A DNA stretch of 64,000 nucleotides from an uncultured Verrucomicrobia subdivision 3 bacterium (GCA_903895255.1 CAITTG010000097.1:62001-126000); one strand, 5' to 3'. Positions 1 through 9,418 are shown, numbered from the stretch's first letter. The notes: generated from the letters alone by a model not told the origin. Made by a program: numbers and translations.

Positions 1-1981
1 CGGCACCCGCGAACGAAAGGGCTTGGTCCATCCATAAATCTGAGCGCAACACGGTGTTGCGCTGTTTACGGGCGGAGTTCTGGGCCTTTTTTTGCGCATA
101 ATCGCAACCCCAGGCTAGGAATCGTTCCTTCCAGGCAGAATCGCGCTGCCAGGCTCCCGCCAAGGTTCGGCGGACCGGTCCGGGCAGGTAACGCTGGATG
201 AGCTCATCCTCCACACTCACGAATGCCTGGGCACTGCCCGGATCGCCCTGCCGGCCACTGCGACCAAATAATTGGCGGTCGATCCGGCCGGATTCATGAC
301 GTTCCGAGGCCATCACGTGCAAACCGCCCGCCGCCGCCACGCCGTCACCCAGCTTAATATCCGTGCCGCGCCCGGCCATGTTGGTGGCGATGGTAATGCG
401 GCCGGGATCGCCGGCCAAAGCGATCGTGCTGGCTTCATCCTTCAGGCGGGCGGCATTCAGCACGCGTGGTTCCAAACCATCCGCCGCGAGCAAGGCGCCC
501 AGCCGTTCGCTGGCCGCGATGCTGCGGGTGCCGATGAGAATGGGGCGGCCGAGGGCGTGAATGCGCCGGGCTTCCGCCGCAATTGCCTCCCATTTAGCCG
601 GTTCCGTGGCAAAATAGCGGTCGGGCCAGTGCTGGCGCGCACAGGGACGGTTGGGGGGGATCGTAATGACCGCCAGGCCATAGGATTGCCAGAGTTCCCC
701 CGCCGCCTCCCGCGCGGTGCCGCTCATGCCGGACAGCTTGTGAAAGCAGCGAAAAAAACGCTGAAAGCTCAGGCGCGCAATGGTTTCCGACGGATCGGAA
801 ATTTCAATGCCTTCCTTGGCCTCGATGGCTTGGTGCATGCCTGCCTGCCAGGTCCGCTGCGGCATCGGGCGGCCGGTGAATTCATCCACGATGACGACCT
901 TGCCATTATCTAATATATATTGCTTGTCCCGGTGGAAGAATTCCCGGGCGACCAGCGCTTGAATGACGAGTTCCAGCCGGCGTTCCGGTCCCTGCCACAA
1001 GCCGGGCAATTTCTGGACTTGTTCCACAAGCGTGCCCTGACCCGCTTCCGTCAGCTCCACTTCCTTGTAACGGTGGTTGATCTGGTAATGGACGCCGGGT
1101 TCCAGTGCGCGGACCATCTCACAGGCGAAGCCGGCGGCATTACGGAGGGTCTCGTTCTTGTGGCTGGCGGAAATGATGAGGGGAGTGACCGCTTCGTCGA
1201 TCAGCACGCTGTCGGCTTCGTCCACGATGGCCGTGTGCAGACCCCGAAGCACCAGCGGGCTGCGGGCGGCCGTCTGGGGCTGGAGCAAATGCCGGATGAG
1301 CCGGCGGGTGGGATCCTGAAGCCGACCCAGATGCAGGCGGTCGCGCAGGAAATCCGCCAGCAACTCCTTGCTCGTCACGTAGGTGACATCGCATTCATAG
1401 CCTTTGACCCGTTCCGGCGGCGGCGCGGAGCCAACCACCCGCCCAACCCGGACGCCACAGAAGTGGAAGAAGGTCTCCAGCCAGGTGGCATCGCGTTCCA
1501 CCAGATAATCGTTGACCGTGATCACGTGGCAGGGCCGGCGGGACCAGCCGGCCAGCACGGCGGCGAGTCCGGCGGTCAGTGTTTTCCCCTCGCCGGTGGC
1601 CATCTCGGCGAGCAACCCCCGGTGCAAGGCCAAAGCCCCCATGATTTGGACGGGAAAAGCCCGGAGACCGAGCTGCCGGTCCGCCGCCTCCCGGATGGCC
1701 GCCAGGGCGGGTCCTACGTATGCCGGCACCTGACGCCCACCCCGGCGGAAGTGCTCGCGAAATTCAATCAGCCGCCGCTGGAGCTCGGCATTGGTGAGGT
1801 CCCGGTATTCCCGTTCCAGTTGAATGATGCTTTCCGATTCTTTTAACAGACCAGCAGCGACCGCAGCGCGCGACCGGTAAGCCCCGATGTAACGGTTGAC
1901 CACCGCGTCCAGCCCGGTGAATGGTCGCGTGGGCACCCGGTAATCACTCCGGCGATAGTCCTGCGTGGGGAGGGACCGCAT
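1..1981 (-). CDS. SecA-family preprotein translocase ATPase (paralogue-like), 3' end outside window
   Basis: About 660 codons are visible; the C-terminus lies beyond the left edge. The protein has the SecA motor: Walker A MATGEGKT near residues 127-134, the SecA signature HVITVNDYL, the DEAD box VDEADSVLIDEA near 253-264, the TGRPMPQR segment of the preprotein-binding region and GMSGTA. SecA couples ATP hydrolysis to protein transport at the inner membrane. The start at 1981 lies 6 bp after the stop of the M50 gene, so it is probably the last gene of the TolC/HlyD operon. That setting, and an N-terminus unlike ordinary SecA, suggest a specialised second SecA rather than the housekeeping copy. 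The missing C-terminus prevents checking for the SecB/zinc-binding tail. The SecA family call is firm; paralogue status is inference. Confidence 0.9.
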   Translation of the reverse strand, partial: MRSLPTQDYRRSDYRVPTRPFTGLDAVVNRYIGAYRSRAAVAAGLLKESESIIQLEREYRDLTNAELQRRLIEFREHFRRGGRQVPAYVGPALAAIREAADRQLGLRAFPVQIMGALALHRGLLAEMATGEGKTLTAGLAAVLAGWSRRPCHVITVNDYLVERDATWLETFFHFCGVRVGRVVGSAPPPERVKGYECDVTYVTSKELLADFLRDRLHLGRLQDPTRRLIRHLLQPQTAARSPLVLRGLHTAIVDEADSVLIDEAVTPLIISASHKNETLRNAAGFACEMVRALEPGVHYQINHRYKEVELTEAGQGTLVEQVQKLPGLWQGPERRLELVIQALVAREFFHRDKQYILDNGKVVIVDEFTGRPMPQRTWQAGMHQAIEAKEGIEISDPSETIARLSFQRFFRCFHKLSGMSGTAREAAGELWQSYGLAVITIPPNRPCARQHWPDRYFATEPAKWEAIAAEARRIHALGRPILIGTRSIAASERLGALLAADGLEPRVLNAARLKDEASTIALAGDPGRITIATNMAGRGTDIKLGDGVAAAGGLHVMASERHESGRIDRQLFGRSGRQGDPGSAQAFVSVEDELIQRYLPGPVRRTLAGAWQRDSAWKERFLAWGCDYAQKKAQNSARKQRNTVLRSDLWMDQALSFAGA

Positions 1982-1987
1982 AGGCCG

Positions 1988-4150
1988 TCAAATTTCGTAA
2001 CGTTTCTGCAGCAACTGCCGCAAGCTGCGGAACCAGCGGGGGATGAGCGGCTCGGGTTCCAGCCAGAACCGCGCGCGACCGGACCGGCCGTCAAGCAGCA
2101 CCACCGTGGCGGCGGGAACAATCGTGCCCCGCACCTCGAAAAATGGCTCGATCGTGCGGTCCCCCTGGGAATTATTATTGTCATTGGCAACGGGAACGTC
2201 GCCGCCAGCGGCCCAACCAAGGGCGGCGGAGGGAAGCACTTGCTGACCGCCGGGGATGATTCGCCAGTCTTGGGCGGCCAGGCGGGTGTCTGCGGAACCG
2301 TTCAGTCGAATGCCCGAATCCCTGAGAGGGTGGCCGAACAAGGCATGACCGTCCTCTTCACGGACGCTGGCCACGAACTGGTAGGCTGACGGGTTGACCA
2401 GCAGGCCCAGATCACTGCCTCGTTCCAGCCAGGCCCCCACCCGTTCGTTGATCTGGGGGGAGATCCAGACGCCGGCAAACGGAGCGCGCAGGATCAGGTG
2501 GTCGGCGTCGCGTTGTAATTTGGCGATGGTCTGGGCGGCGGCACTGCGGAGTTTGATCAACGGTTCGAGGCTCGCCGAATCTTCCTTCATGGCCTGCTGG
2601 TAGCGGGCGTTGGCTTCGTTGAGGCGGCTTTGGGCATCGGCCAATTGGAGGGTCAATTCGGGGTTATCCAGTTGGAGCAGGGGCTGGCCGGCGGTCACCG
2701 GCTGGCCAGGCTGGGCCAGTAGGGCAACCACGCGTCCGGCCGTGGCGTTGGCCAAAACGAGACGCTGGCTGGCGGCAACCACGCCCGGGGCGGAAAACGA
2801 GTGCGGGAAGGGAACGACCGCCAGCAGAATGATCAGGCCGGCCAGCGCGCTGACACTAATGCCGATGGCGCGGTTGCGCACCCGGTCCAGACGCGGGCTG
2901 GACGCAAGATATTTCACGAATTGCACCACCGGGAAGACCATCCAGGAGATCAGACACGCCACGGACATGATGATGCCAAACAGCAGGAAACGATCGGCCA
3001 CGGCAAGCAGGATGCCCGCAAATACAATGGTGCGATAGATGGTGCTGGTGATGCCGAAGGCGGTCAGCCAGTGACCCTCGCTGGGAGTGGTGGCAGGACT
3101 TTCGGAGTGTTCGACCTTGAACACGTACCGCTCAAACAGGTGGCGGATCTGGAAAACGGCCCGCTGGTTGAGGTTGGGTATCTCCAGCAGATCGGACAGA
3201 ATATAGTAACCATCGAACCGCATCAGCGGGTTCAGGTTGAAGATGAGGGTCGAAACCGAAGCGACCACCATAATGTTATAGGCCAGTTGATGGGTGACCC
3301 CGGGACCGGTATGGGTCCAGACGCAAGCGGCCACTGCGGCGATAAAAAGTTCGACGATCATGCCGGCCGCCCCCACCAGCACCCGCTGCCAGCGTTTGCG
3401 GAAGCTCCAGGAGGAAGTGGCGTCCACATAGGGCATTGGCGTGAAAATCATGAGCATGACGCCCAGGACATGAACTTCGCCACCGAAGCGCCGGCAGAAA
3501 TAGGCGTGACCGAGCTCATGGAACGTCTTGACGACCACCAGCCCGAGGTACAGCAAGGGCAGGTTGCCGGTGGCAAGCAGGCCTTCGCCCTGAATGCGCA
3601 GTTCGCTGAAATGGTTGAAGATCTGGTCCAGGCCGAGGCCGATCATGAGCAGCCAGAGGATGGCCCCGACTGGGCTGATCAGCCGGCCGACCACCGGCAG
3701 GGTGGCGACCAGGAAGCGATCCGGGTCCAGCAGTGGAAACCGCATGAACATGATGTTCAGGAAACGGAACCCCAGTTCGCGCTGCCGGCGCTTCTGGTAG
3801 CGTTCAAAAAGCTGGGCACTGTCGGCGGCCAGATCGTACTGCAGCAGGTTGGCGTGATAGAGCTGTGACAGCATCTGAATGACCGCCTCCTGGCTGGGGG
3901 CGGTGTCCGGGAACCGCGCGAGGCATTGCTGCCAGACCGCCTCGACCGTCAGCTCGGGATGCAACCGGGCGACGAACTCGTAGGCTTCCGGGCGGAGCCG
4001 GAAGAACTGGTTGCTAAAAGGATTCTCCAGGACAAACCAGCGTTCCCCCCGGAAATATTGGCGGCGCACGCGCACCACGGAACGCAGGCAGACTTTTTGG
4101 TTCGCCACGCGATACCAGGATTCGCTGAAGGTGCGGGAAGGGGCAGCCAT
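1988..4150 (-). CDS. PqqD-like / M50 site-2-protease-like / HlyD fusion protein
   Basis: 720 residues. Residues ~15-110 look like a PqqD-type winged helix (peptide-recognition fold). A polytopic M50 metalloprotease core follows, with HELGH at 211-215 and NPLMRFDGYY around Asp313 as the third zinc ligand. The C-terminal part (~450-700) is an HlyD-type arm with the biotinyl-lipoyl-like halves seen in membrane-fusion proteins. M50 enzymes cut substrates within or near the membrane; HlyD arms bridge the periplasm towards TolC. The gene starts 1 bp after the stop of the GAF-HlyD gene and is followed 6 bp later by the SecA-like gene, so an operon is very likely. Family members are often annotated as peptide zinc metalloprotease or HlyD protein. 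Catalytic residues look intact; the substrate is unknown. Confidence 0.85.
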   Translation of the reverse strand: MAAPSRTFSESWYRVANQKVCLRSVVRVRRQYFRGERWFVLENPFSNQFFRLRPEAYEFVARLHPELTVEAVWQQCLARFPDTAPSQEAVIQMLSQLYHANLLQYDLAADSAQLFERYQKRRQRELGFRFLNIMFMRFPLLDPDRFLVATLPVVGRLISPVGAILWLLMIGLGLDQIFNHFSELRIQGEGLLATGNLPLLYLGLVVVKTFHELGHAYFCRRFGGEVHVLGVMLMIFTPMPYVDATSSWSFRKRWQRVLVGAAGMIVELFIAAVAACVWTHTGPGVTHQLAYNIMVVASVSTLIFNLNPLMRFDGYYILSDLLEIPNLNQRAVFQIRHLFERYVFKVEHSESPATTPSEGHWLTAFGITSTIYRTIVFAGILLAVADRFLLFGIIMSVACLISWMVFPVVQFVKYLASSPRLDRVRNRAIGISVSALAGLIILLAVVPFPHSFSAPGVVAASQRLVLANATAGRVVALLAQPGQPVTAGQPLLQLDNPELTLQLADAQSRLNEANARYQQAMKEDSASLEPLIKLRSAAAQTIAKLQRDADHLILRAPFAGVWISPQINERVGAWLERGSDLGLLVNPSAYQFVASVREEDGHALFGHPLRDSGIRLNGSADTRLAAQDWRIIPGGQQVLPSAALGWAAGGDVPVANDNNNSQGDRTIEPFFEVRGTIVPAATVVLLDGRSGRARFWLEPEPLIPRWFRSLRQLLQKRYEI

Positions 4151-4151
4151 A

Positions 4152-6002
4152 TCACCACCACAGTTTCATCCGCAGGAAATCCACCGTTCGATGAGTGAGA
4201 ATCCAAAACAAGGACTGCCGTTCCGCCTCGACCTTGCACAAGCCGGTCATCCCCGGGCGCCACCAGATGGCGGCATTCTGCGGTTGGAGGCGGACCTGGA
4301 AGACGTTGCCCTCCTTCTTGGTGATGGCCGCTGGTTCAATCGCCTGGATGGCCACCGGAAACTTGCTGCGCGGTTGGGAAATAAACGCCACCTCCCCTTG
4401 CGTGGATCCCAGAATGTGCTGGACGTCCGTCTCGCTGATATCCGCTTCCGCATACAGGTGGTCGATGCGCGCCACCTTGAACAGGGCATCACCCTGCTTG
4501 ACCGGGGCGCCAACGCGTTCGCGCAAGTCGCCCTCCACCACCACTCCGTCAAAGCCGGCCCGGATGCTGCCATGGTCAAGCCGGTAACGGATGACTTCCA
4601 ACTGGGCCTGGGATTGCTGGGCTTGCGCCTCGAAGATGCGCATTTCGGCCAGGTGGTCGGCCGCCCGTTCCTTTTCGGCCTCGCGCTGATAGCGCGCGCA
4701 ATCGGCCAGGGCGGCCGCCTGCTGGAGGAGCAATTCACTGCGATTGAGCTCGAGGAGCACCTGGCCATTGGTAACACTGTCACCGGGGCGAACCAGGACT
4801 GCGTCAATATAACCGTCGAATGGGGCGGTGAGATATTCCGCGGTGCCGCTGCGCAGAATGAAATTGCCTTCCACCCGGTAATGCGGGCGGATCAGGAAGA
4901 GCAGTGCCAGGAGAACCGCGCCCCCGATGGCGGCGACTTTGCTCCAGGTGCGCTCCGGTCCCAGCCAGCGGGCCAGGTACTCGCGCAGGTCGGTCCGCCA
5001 GCGGGCACCCAGCCAGCGGTCGGACCGGAAAAGTTCGTCGAGACGGCGGGCGACCTGGTCGGCGCCGAGGCGCAGTTGTTGCACCTCGACGGCATTGAAA
5101 GGGGCCTCGTTGCGTTCGCAGCTCAGGACGCCCACCACCTGGCCGTTCAAACGCAGGGGGATGGACAGCAGGTGGTTGACCTTCTGCTCATTGGCAAATT
5201 TTTCATGATCGCGGCAGACGGCAATGGATTCGTTGGGCGCGGGCCAGAGGATCTCGTCGTCCTGGTCGGCACATTCCTCCATCATGACTTCCAGGGCCTG
5301 GGCCGCGGCCATCTGGCGGTCAAAATGCTCGGTGCGGCTCATGGCCCGCAAGCGGACATAACCGCCGGCCAGCCAGCCCAAACTGACGCGGTCGCAACGC
5401 AACCGGGTCGCAATGGCATTGCACAGCGCGAGGGCGGCGGCAAAAAACTGGGTGGCCTGGTTGACGGGCACATTGAGGTCGAGCACCATCGCAAATTTCT
5501 CGACATCCAGGCGGGATTGGCGGGCGGAGAGATTGAGCTGGAAGGCGAGCGGCGTGCTGGCTGCCAGCCCGAGGCGCAGGAGCGCGTCTTGCACGGCTTC
5601 CTCAGTATAATCCCGGACCTGCAAAGCGAGGATGAGCTCATCTTCCTGGCGTGAAAGCCGGAGTCGGACGGCCAGGGTGAAGATGCCGGCGCCCGCATCC
5701 GTCTGTTCCTGAAAGCGACCGGCCGTCAGGGCTTCCCCGGCGATGCGCTCCAACTGGGAAGTGAAGGGGGTCTGGTCGGCGGACGGACCCGGCCGGGCGG
5801 ACCATTGCACCACGCGCGCCCAACGGGGCGTGCCACCGGGCTGGCCGCGCAGAATCACTGCCAGATCGGCCGAGACCAACCGGGCGGCGGCCGCAAGGAA
5901 TACGCTCCAAAACTGGGCCGGTTCACCAGCAAAGTGCGCCAGCGTGGCGATTTCCGCGGCGGCCTCCGCCTGCGATGGGTTCATGCCTGGGGAAAATTCC
6001 AT
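4152..6002 (-). CDS. GAF domain-HlyD membrane-fusion protein
   Basis: 616 residues. The N-terminal ~340 residues are cytoplasmic by prediction and include a GAF-like sensor domain (~180-330, with LLSIPLRLNGQVVGVLSCER). A single transmembrane helix lies near 355-375. The C-terminal part is a periplasmic HlyD adaptor with the lipoyl-type strand YLTAPFDGYIDAVLVRPGD, a coiled-coil hairpin (~425-475) and a beta-barrel. HlyD adaptors normally have only a short cytoplasmic tail, so a GAF domain there suggests that a cytoplasmic ligand or protein gates the exporter. It lies between the small adaptor (7 bp upstream) and the M50-HlyD gene (1 bp downstream). The ligand cannot be read from the sequence. 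Confidence 0.85.
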   Translation of the reverse strand: MEFSPGMNPSQAEAAAEIATLAHFAGEPAQFWSVFLAAAARLVSADLAVILRGQPGGTPRWARVVQWSARPGPSADQTPFTSQLERIAGEALTAGRFQEQTDAGAGIFTLAVRLRLSRQEDELILALQVRDYTEEAVQDALLRLGLAASTPLAFQLNLSARQSRLDVEKFAMVLDLNVPVNQATQFFAAALALCNAIATRLRCDRVSLGWLAGGYVRLRAMSRTEHFDRQMAAAQALEVMMEECADQDDEILWPAPNESIAVCRDHEKFANEQKVNHLLSIPLRLNGQVVGVLSCERNEAPFNAVEVQQLRLGADQVARRLDELFRSDRWLGARWRTDLREYLARWLGPERTWSKVAAIGGAVLLALLFLIRPHYRVEGNFILRSGTAEYLTAPFDGYIDAVLVRPGDSVTNGQVLLELNRSELLLQQAAALADCARYQREAEKERAADHLAEMRIFEAQAQQSQAQLEVIRYRLDHGSIRAGFDGVVVEGDLRERVGAPVKQGDALFKVARIDHLYAEADISETDVQHILGSTQGEVAFISQPRSKFPVAIQAIEPAAITKKEGNVFQVRLQPQNAAIWWRPGMTGLCKVEAERQSLFWILTHRTVDFLRMKLWW

Positions 6003-6009
6003 GGTGGGA

Positions 6010-6726
6010 TTAAGGAAGGGTCATTTTGGCCGCCATTCCCGGACGCACACCGCCGGGATTATCAAAGACGGCCTTGATGCGGGCCAGGCCGCTCGCCGCA
6101 TCCACCACCGGGGAAATGAAGCTGATCTTGCCGGTCACGGCTTGTCCGTCCGCCATCTGGATGGTGACCGGCTGGTTCAGTTGCGGGCGGGCGGCGGCGG
6201 TGCCGTCGATCTGCCCCACAAAATAAAAGCGGGAGGTGTCCACCAGCCGCACCAATGGCTGGTAAGGCGCGCAGGCGGCACCGGGGTGCAGCAGAATCTC
6301 GGTGATCTGGCCGCCATACGGGCTGCTCAGCCGGCGGTTGGCCAGTTGCTGGACGGCAATCGCATAATCGGCCGCGGCGACATTGTATTCCGCCTGCGAT
6401 TTGGTGAGGTCCTGTTTGCTGACCGAATGCGTTGAACCGTATAACTGCTCGGTGGAGTCCATCACCTCTTTATCCTGTTCCATGATCGCCTTGCGGCGGG
6501 CCACCTCCAGCTCTTCCAGCCGCGTGTCCAGCTCCAGAATCACTTCCCCCTCCTTGACCACGTCCCCTTCATGATAAAACTGGTTCCGAATGATGCCCGG
6601 TTCCGCCAGCCCCAGCGTGACGTCATGGAAGGGTTGGGTGATCCCGTCCAAAACCACCGGCTGCGCGGGCGCCGGCATCAACGCCGCCACGCACAGCATG
6701 AAGGCAACGAGCAAATATTTCGTCAT
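6010..6726 (-). CDS. HlyD/RND-type periplasmic adaptor
   Basis: 238 residues from the ATG at 6726 (MTKYLLVAFML), chosen because it begins a clean signal peptide; an in-frame start at 6840 would overlap the TolC gene by about 100 bp. After the signal peptide come a lipoyl-like strand (GLAEPGIIRNQFYHEGDVVKEG), a short helical hairpin and the second lipoyl half with a beta-barrel. This is the minimal membrane-fusion-protein layout, shorter than usual RND adaptors. It starts 17 bp after the TolC gene. It probably works with the two HlyD fusion proteins downstream to link the inner-membrane parts to the outer-membrane channel. Confidence 0.85.
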   Translation of the reverse strand: MTKYLLVAFMLCVAALMPAPAQPVVLDGITQPFHDVTLGLAEPGIIRNQFYHEGDVVKEGEVILELDTRLEELEVARRKAIMEQDKEVMDSTEQLYGSTHSVSKQDLTKSQAEYNVAAADYAIAVQQLANRRLSSPYGGQITEILLHPGAACAPYQPLVRLVDTSRFYFVGQIDGTAAARPQLNQPVTIQMADGQAVTGKISFISPVVDAASGLARIKAVFDNPGGVRPGMAAKMTLP

Positions 6727-6743
6727 AGGGGCGAACGGTATGA

Positions 6744-8345
6744 TCAATCTTGGAGGAATTTGGCCGTTTCGTGTTTCAGTTGCTCCCGGGAGATCTCCAG
6801 GTTGTGATGCTTGAGGATGCCACCGGTGGTCAAATTGCAATCAATCAGGGACCGTTGGTATTGGACCATGGCATTGGCCAGTTGCTGGCGCGAATCCAGC
6901 AGATCCGCTTCAACTTCCAGCAACTTATGGGCGTCAATCGTGCCCGCTTTCAGCCGTTCAGTCTGCGTTTTGAGCAGTTCCTCGTTAAAATGCACCACGG
7001 TTTGGTAACTCCGAATGCTGTCCTGCCAGGCCCGGGTCTTTTGAATCATCAGGTCGAGGTGGTTGGCAATCTGGTTCTGGGTGTCCCGCAGCGTGCTGCT
7101 CGCCTCGGCGAGTGCCAGCCGCGCGGCCTTGTATAGATTACGGTCCTTGATGTCGCCAAACAGCGGCATGCTGAATTCCAGACCGGCCGACCAGGCGGGT
7201 GTGGCCGTCGTTTCCATGGCGTCCATCGCCCCGCCCGCGGTGGTCGCCAACCCGCTGAAGCCATAGGCGCCCTTGAAATTCAATTCCGGATACTCCTGGT
7301 TCCGGGCCACCTCCACCCGGATGCGCCCCTCGTCCACCTTCTTGCTCGCCACCAAATAATCCGGATTGCAAGTGAGCACATCCTGCATGCCATCCTGATA
7401 GGTGTAAATGGTGTTGGTGGAGGCCGGCCGGTCCGCCGCCCGCACCAGCGTGCCGCCGGCGGAAACGGCCTCGTGCGAACCGGGCCAGGGCGAATCTCCC
7501 GTGAACGAAAGCAGGTTGCCAATGGCATCGTAATAATCCTGCAAGGCTTCGTTGTGCTTGGTCTGGCGCAGCGCCAGGCCGGACTGCGCTTCCATCACGT
7601 CCAAGTCCGAACCCTGCCCGGCCTGCGATTTTTGACGGGTGTCATTCAACAGCTCCTGGCTGACCTTGACGGATTCATCATAGAAATCCAGCTGCTGCTG
7701 GGCGTAATAAAGATTCCAGTACGCGCTCTCGGCCCGCGAAACCGTGAGCATGAACTGCCGCCGGTATTGCTGGTAGGCAATATCGGAGTCCATCGCGGCC
7801 AGCCGCAACGGTGCCATCGTGACGGCCCAACCGGCCCCTTTCAGCAAGGGCTGCGTGAGCGTCGCGCCCACAAATGTCTGGTATTGTTTGGTGTAAAAAT
7901 TGTTCGTCGAACTCAGGAGGCCGCCGTAAGGATTAACATTGTTGTCCAGCGCGCTCATGTTATACCCAAGCCGCACTTTGCCACCAATGGGCAGCAGCGT
8001 CTCCACCCCGGCATCATAGATGTCATTCTGTTCATCAAACAGCAGGTTGCTGTTCTGCGAGGCTTGCTGTTCCACGTTGTTGGTCCGGCGGTTGGCCTCA
8101 CGGGTGGCGGCCAGGTCCAGCACCGGCTCAAATGCGCCGTATTCCGATTTGGCCTTGTGCTGGCTCGCCCCCGCTTCGAGCAACTGGGCTTGAATGGCGT
8201 CGTTATGCTTCACCACCCGCGCCAGATAATCGTTCAGTTGCAGAAAACTAACAGTGCCCGGCAAATCATTAGTTTGCGCGGCCGCAACCACACTCTGGGC
8301 GAGGCACACTGCGGAAAGTAAGGACAAAAAATTTAATCGACTCAT
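6744..8345 (-). CDS. TolC-family outer-membrane efflux protein
   Basis: 533 residues with an N-terminal signal peptide (MSRLNFLSLLSAVCLAQSVVA) and the duplicated helical pattern of outer-membrane efflux proteins. The N-terminal half has a typical LNDYLARVVKHNDAIQAQLLEA opening, and long coiled-coil segments (~190-265 and ~400-510) fit the periplasmic tunnel. TolC trimers form the exit duct of tripartite exporters. It is the first gene of the operon that continues through the adaptor, GAF-HlyD, M50-HlyD and SecA-like genes. A candidate promoter lies about 50-80 bp upstream. Confidence 0.92.
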   Translation of the reverse strand: MSRLNFLSLLSAVCLAQSVVAAAQTNDLPGTVSFLQLNDYLARVVKHNDAIQAQLLEAGASQHKAKSEYGAFEPVLDLAATREANRRTNNVEQQASQNSNLLFDEQNDIYDAGVETLLPIGGKVRLGYNMSALDNNVNPYGGLLSSTNNFYTKQYQTFVGATLTQPLLKGAGWAVTMAPLRLAAMDSDIAYQQYRRQFMLTVSRAESAYWNLYYAQQQLDFYDESVKVSQELLNDTRQKSQAGQGSDLDVMEAQSGLALRQTKHNEALQDYYDAIGNLLSFTGDSPWPGSHEAVSAGGTLVRAADRPASTNTIYTYQDGMQDVLTCNPDYLVASKKVDEGRIRVEVARNQEYPELNFKGAYGFSGLATTAGGAMDAMETTATPAWSAGLEFSMPLFGDIKDRNLYKAARLALAEASSTLRDTQNQIANHLDLMIQKTRAWQDSIRSYQTVVHFNEELLKTQTERLKAGTIDAHKLLEVEADLLDSRQQLANAMVQYQRSLIDCNLTTGGILKHHNLEISREQLKHETAKFLQD

Positions 8346-8396
8346 GCCAACAATAGATCACCGAACTCGTGGGTTGTTTGAATTTGACTAGGCTGT

Positions 8397-8425
8397 TTGT
8401 AATCGTTTTCACTAGTCTCTGTCAA
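8397..8425 (-). promoter_or_regulatory. Candidate sigma70 promoter of the TolC-HlyD-M50-SecA operon
   Basis: On the minus strand a consensus -35 TTGACA (8425-8420) is followed after 17 bp by TTACAA (8402-8397), a weak -10. Transcription would start near 8389, about 45 nt before the TolC start. Only the -35 is strong. Confidence 0.4.
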
Positions 8426-8606
8426 TCCCAGTCGCGGCAATCGTTACAATATTCGCAGCAATTCCTCCGAACGCGCAAGAGCGGGCGGAACGAGTGTCGA
8501 AAGTCCATCCTTCGTCTTGCTTCAGGTGCCAGGACGCGCCCCACGCTCCCCCCAGCCAATTTTTCCATTGGAATGGGTCCACAGGTTGGTTTACAATGTT
8601 AGCTTC

Positions 8607-9350
8607 ATGAGTCAACTAGCGAATCAAATCGCCGTCGTCACCGGTGCCGGCCGGGGCATTGGCCGGGCCATTGCCCTGAAATTTGCCGCCGAGGGTGCCG
8701 ATGTGGTGGTGATTTCCCGCACAGCGGCCAATTCCGAAAAGGTGGCCGCCGAAGTTCGCGCCCTGGGCCGCCAGGCCTGGGCCTTCGCCGTGGATGTCGC
8801 GGATGCCGCCGCCGTGAACGCCGCCGCCGAGCAAATCCTCGCCGCAACCAACCGGGTGGACATTCTGGTAAACAACGCCGGCATCACCAAGGATGGGCTG
8901 CTAATGCGCATGGCGGACGCTGACTGGGATGCTGTGCTGGACACCAATCTAAAAGGGGCTTTTCTGGTGACCAAGGCCTTTGTCCGCACACTCATCAAAC
9001 AGCGCAGCGGTAGGATTTTGAACATTTCCTCGGTGATCGGCCTGATTGGCAACGCCGGACAGGCCAATTACGCCGCGAGCAAGGCCGGGCTCATCGGCTT
9101 CACCCAGTCCGCCGCCCGCGAGTTGGGATCGCGCGGCATTACGGTGAACGCCATTGCCCCGGGGTTCATTGAAACGGACATGACCGCCGAGCTGACGGAG
9201 GTGATGCGCGCCGACCTGCTCAAGCGAATTCCGCTCGGGATGTTCGGCGCGGCGGAAGACATCGCGGCCGCAGCCCTCTATCTCGCGAGCCCCGCAGCGC
9301 GCTACGTAACCGGGCAGGTTTTGACGGTTGACGGTGGCATGGTCATGTAA
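8607..9350 (+). CDS. fabG: 3-oxoacyl-ACP reductase
   Basis: 247 residues from ATG 8607 ([15 protein letters not shown]), which places the Rossmann strand at the N-terminus as in the family; a longer in-frame start at 8517 would add 30 unrelated residues. It has the NAD(P)-binding GAGRGIG, the NNAG motif and the Ser-Tyr-Lys catalytic set (NISSVIG, then YAASKAG). It reduces 3-oxoacyl-ACP in the cytoplasmic type II fatty-acid cycle. acpP and fabF follow in the usual order. It is divergent from the TolC operon across a 261-bp gap. Confidence 0.95.
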   Translation: MSQLANQIAVVTGAGRGIGRAIALKFAAEGADVVVISRTAANSEKVAAEVRALGRQAWAFAVDVADAAAVNAAAEQILAATNRVDILVNNAGITKDGLLMRMADADWDAVLDTNLKGAFLVTKAFVRTLIKQRSGRILNISSVIGLIGNAGQANYAASKAGLIGFTQSAARELGSRGITVNAIAPGFIETDMTAELTEVMRADLLKRIPLGMFGAAEDIAAAALYLASPAARYVTGQVLTVDGGMVM

Positions 9351-9377
9351 AGCCAAAAATATTTACTGATTCAAGGC

Positions 9378-9407
9378 TTGACGATTCCACCCCGAATAAC
9401 TTAGACA
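9378..9407 (+). promoter_or_regulatory. Candidate promoter in front of acpP
   Basis: TTGACG at 9378-9383 and TAGACA at 9402-9407 with 18-bp spacing. The start point would fall near 9414, leaving a leader of only about 5 nt before ATG 9419. It may give acpP extra transcription beyond read-through from fabG. The -10 match is weak. Confidence 0.35.
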
Positions 9408-9418
9408 CATTGCAAATT

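Noticed and set aside
272-1846. Long plus-strand frames opposite the SecA-like gene
   Set aside because: They are mirror frames of a high-GC gene whose SecA motifs are clear on the minus strand.
8412-8615. A 67-codon minus-strand frame just upstream of the TolC gene, which could be a cargo peptide of the export operon
   Set aside because: It begins with TTG, overlaps the fabG start on the other strand, contains the operon's candidate promoter and has no leader-like pattern. Not listed as a gene.
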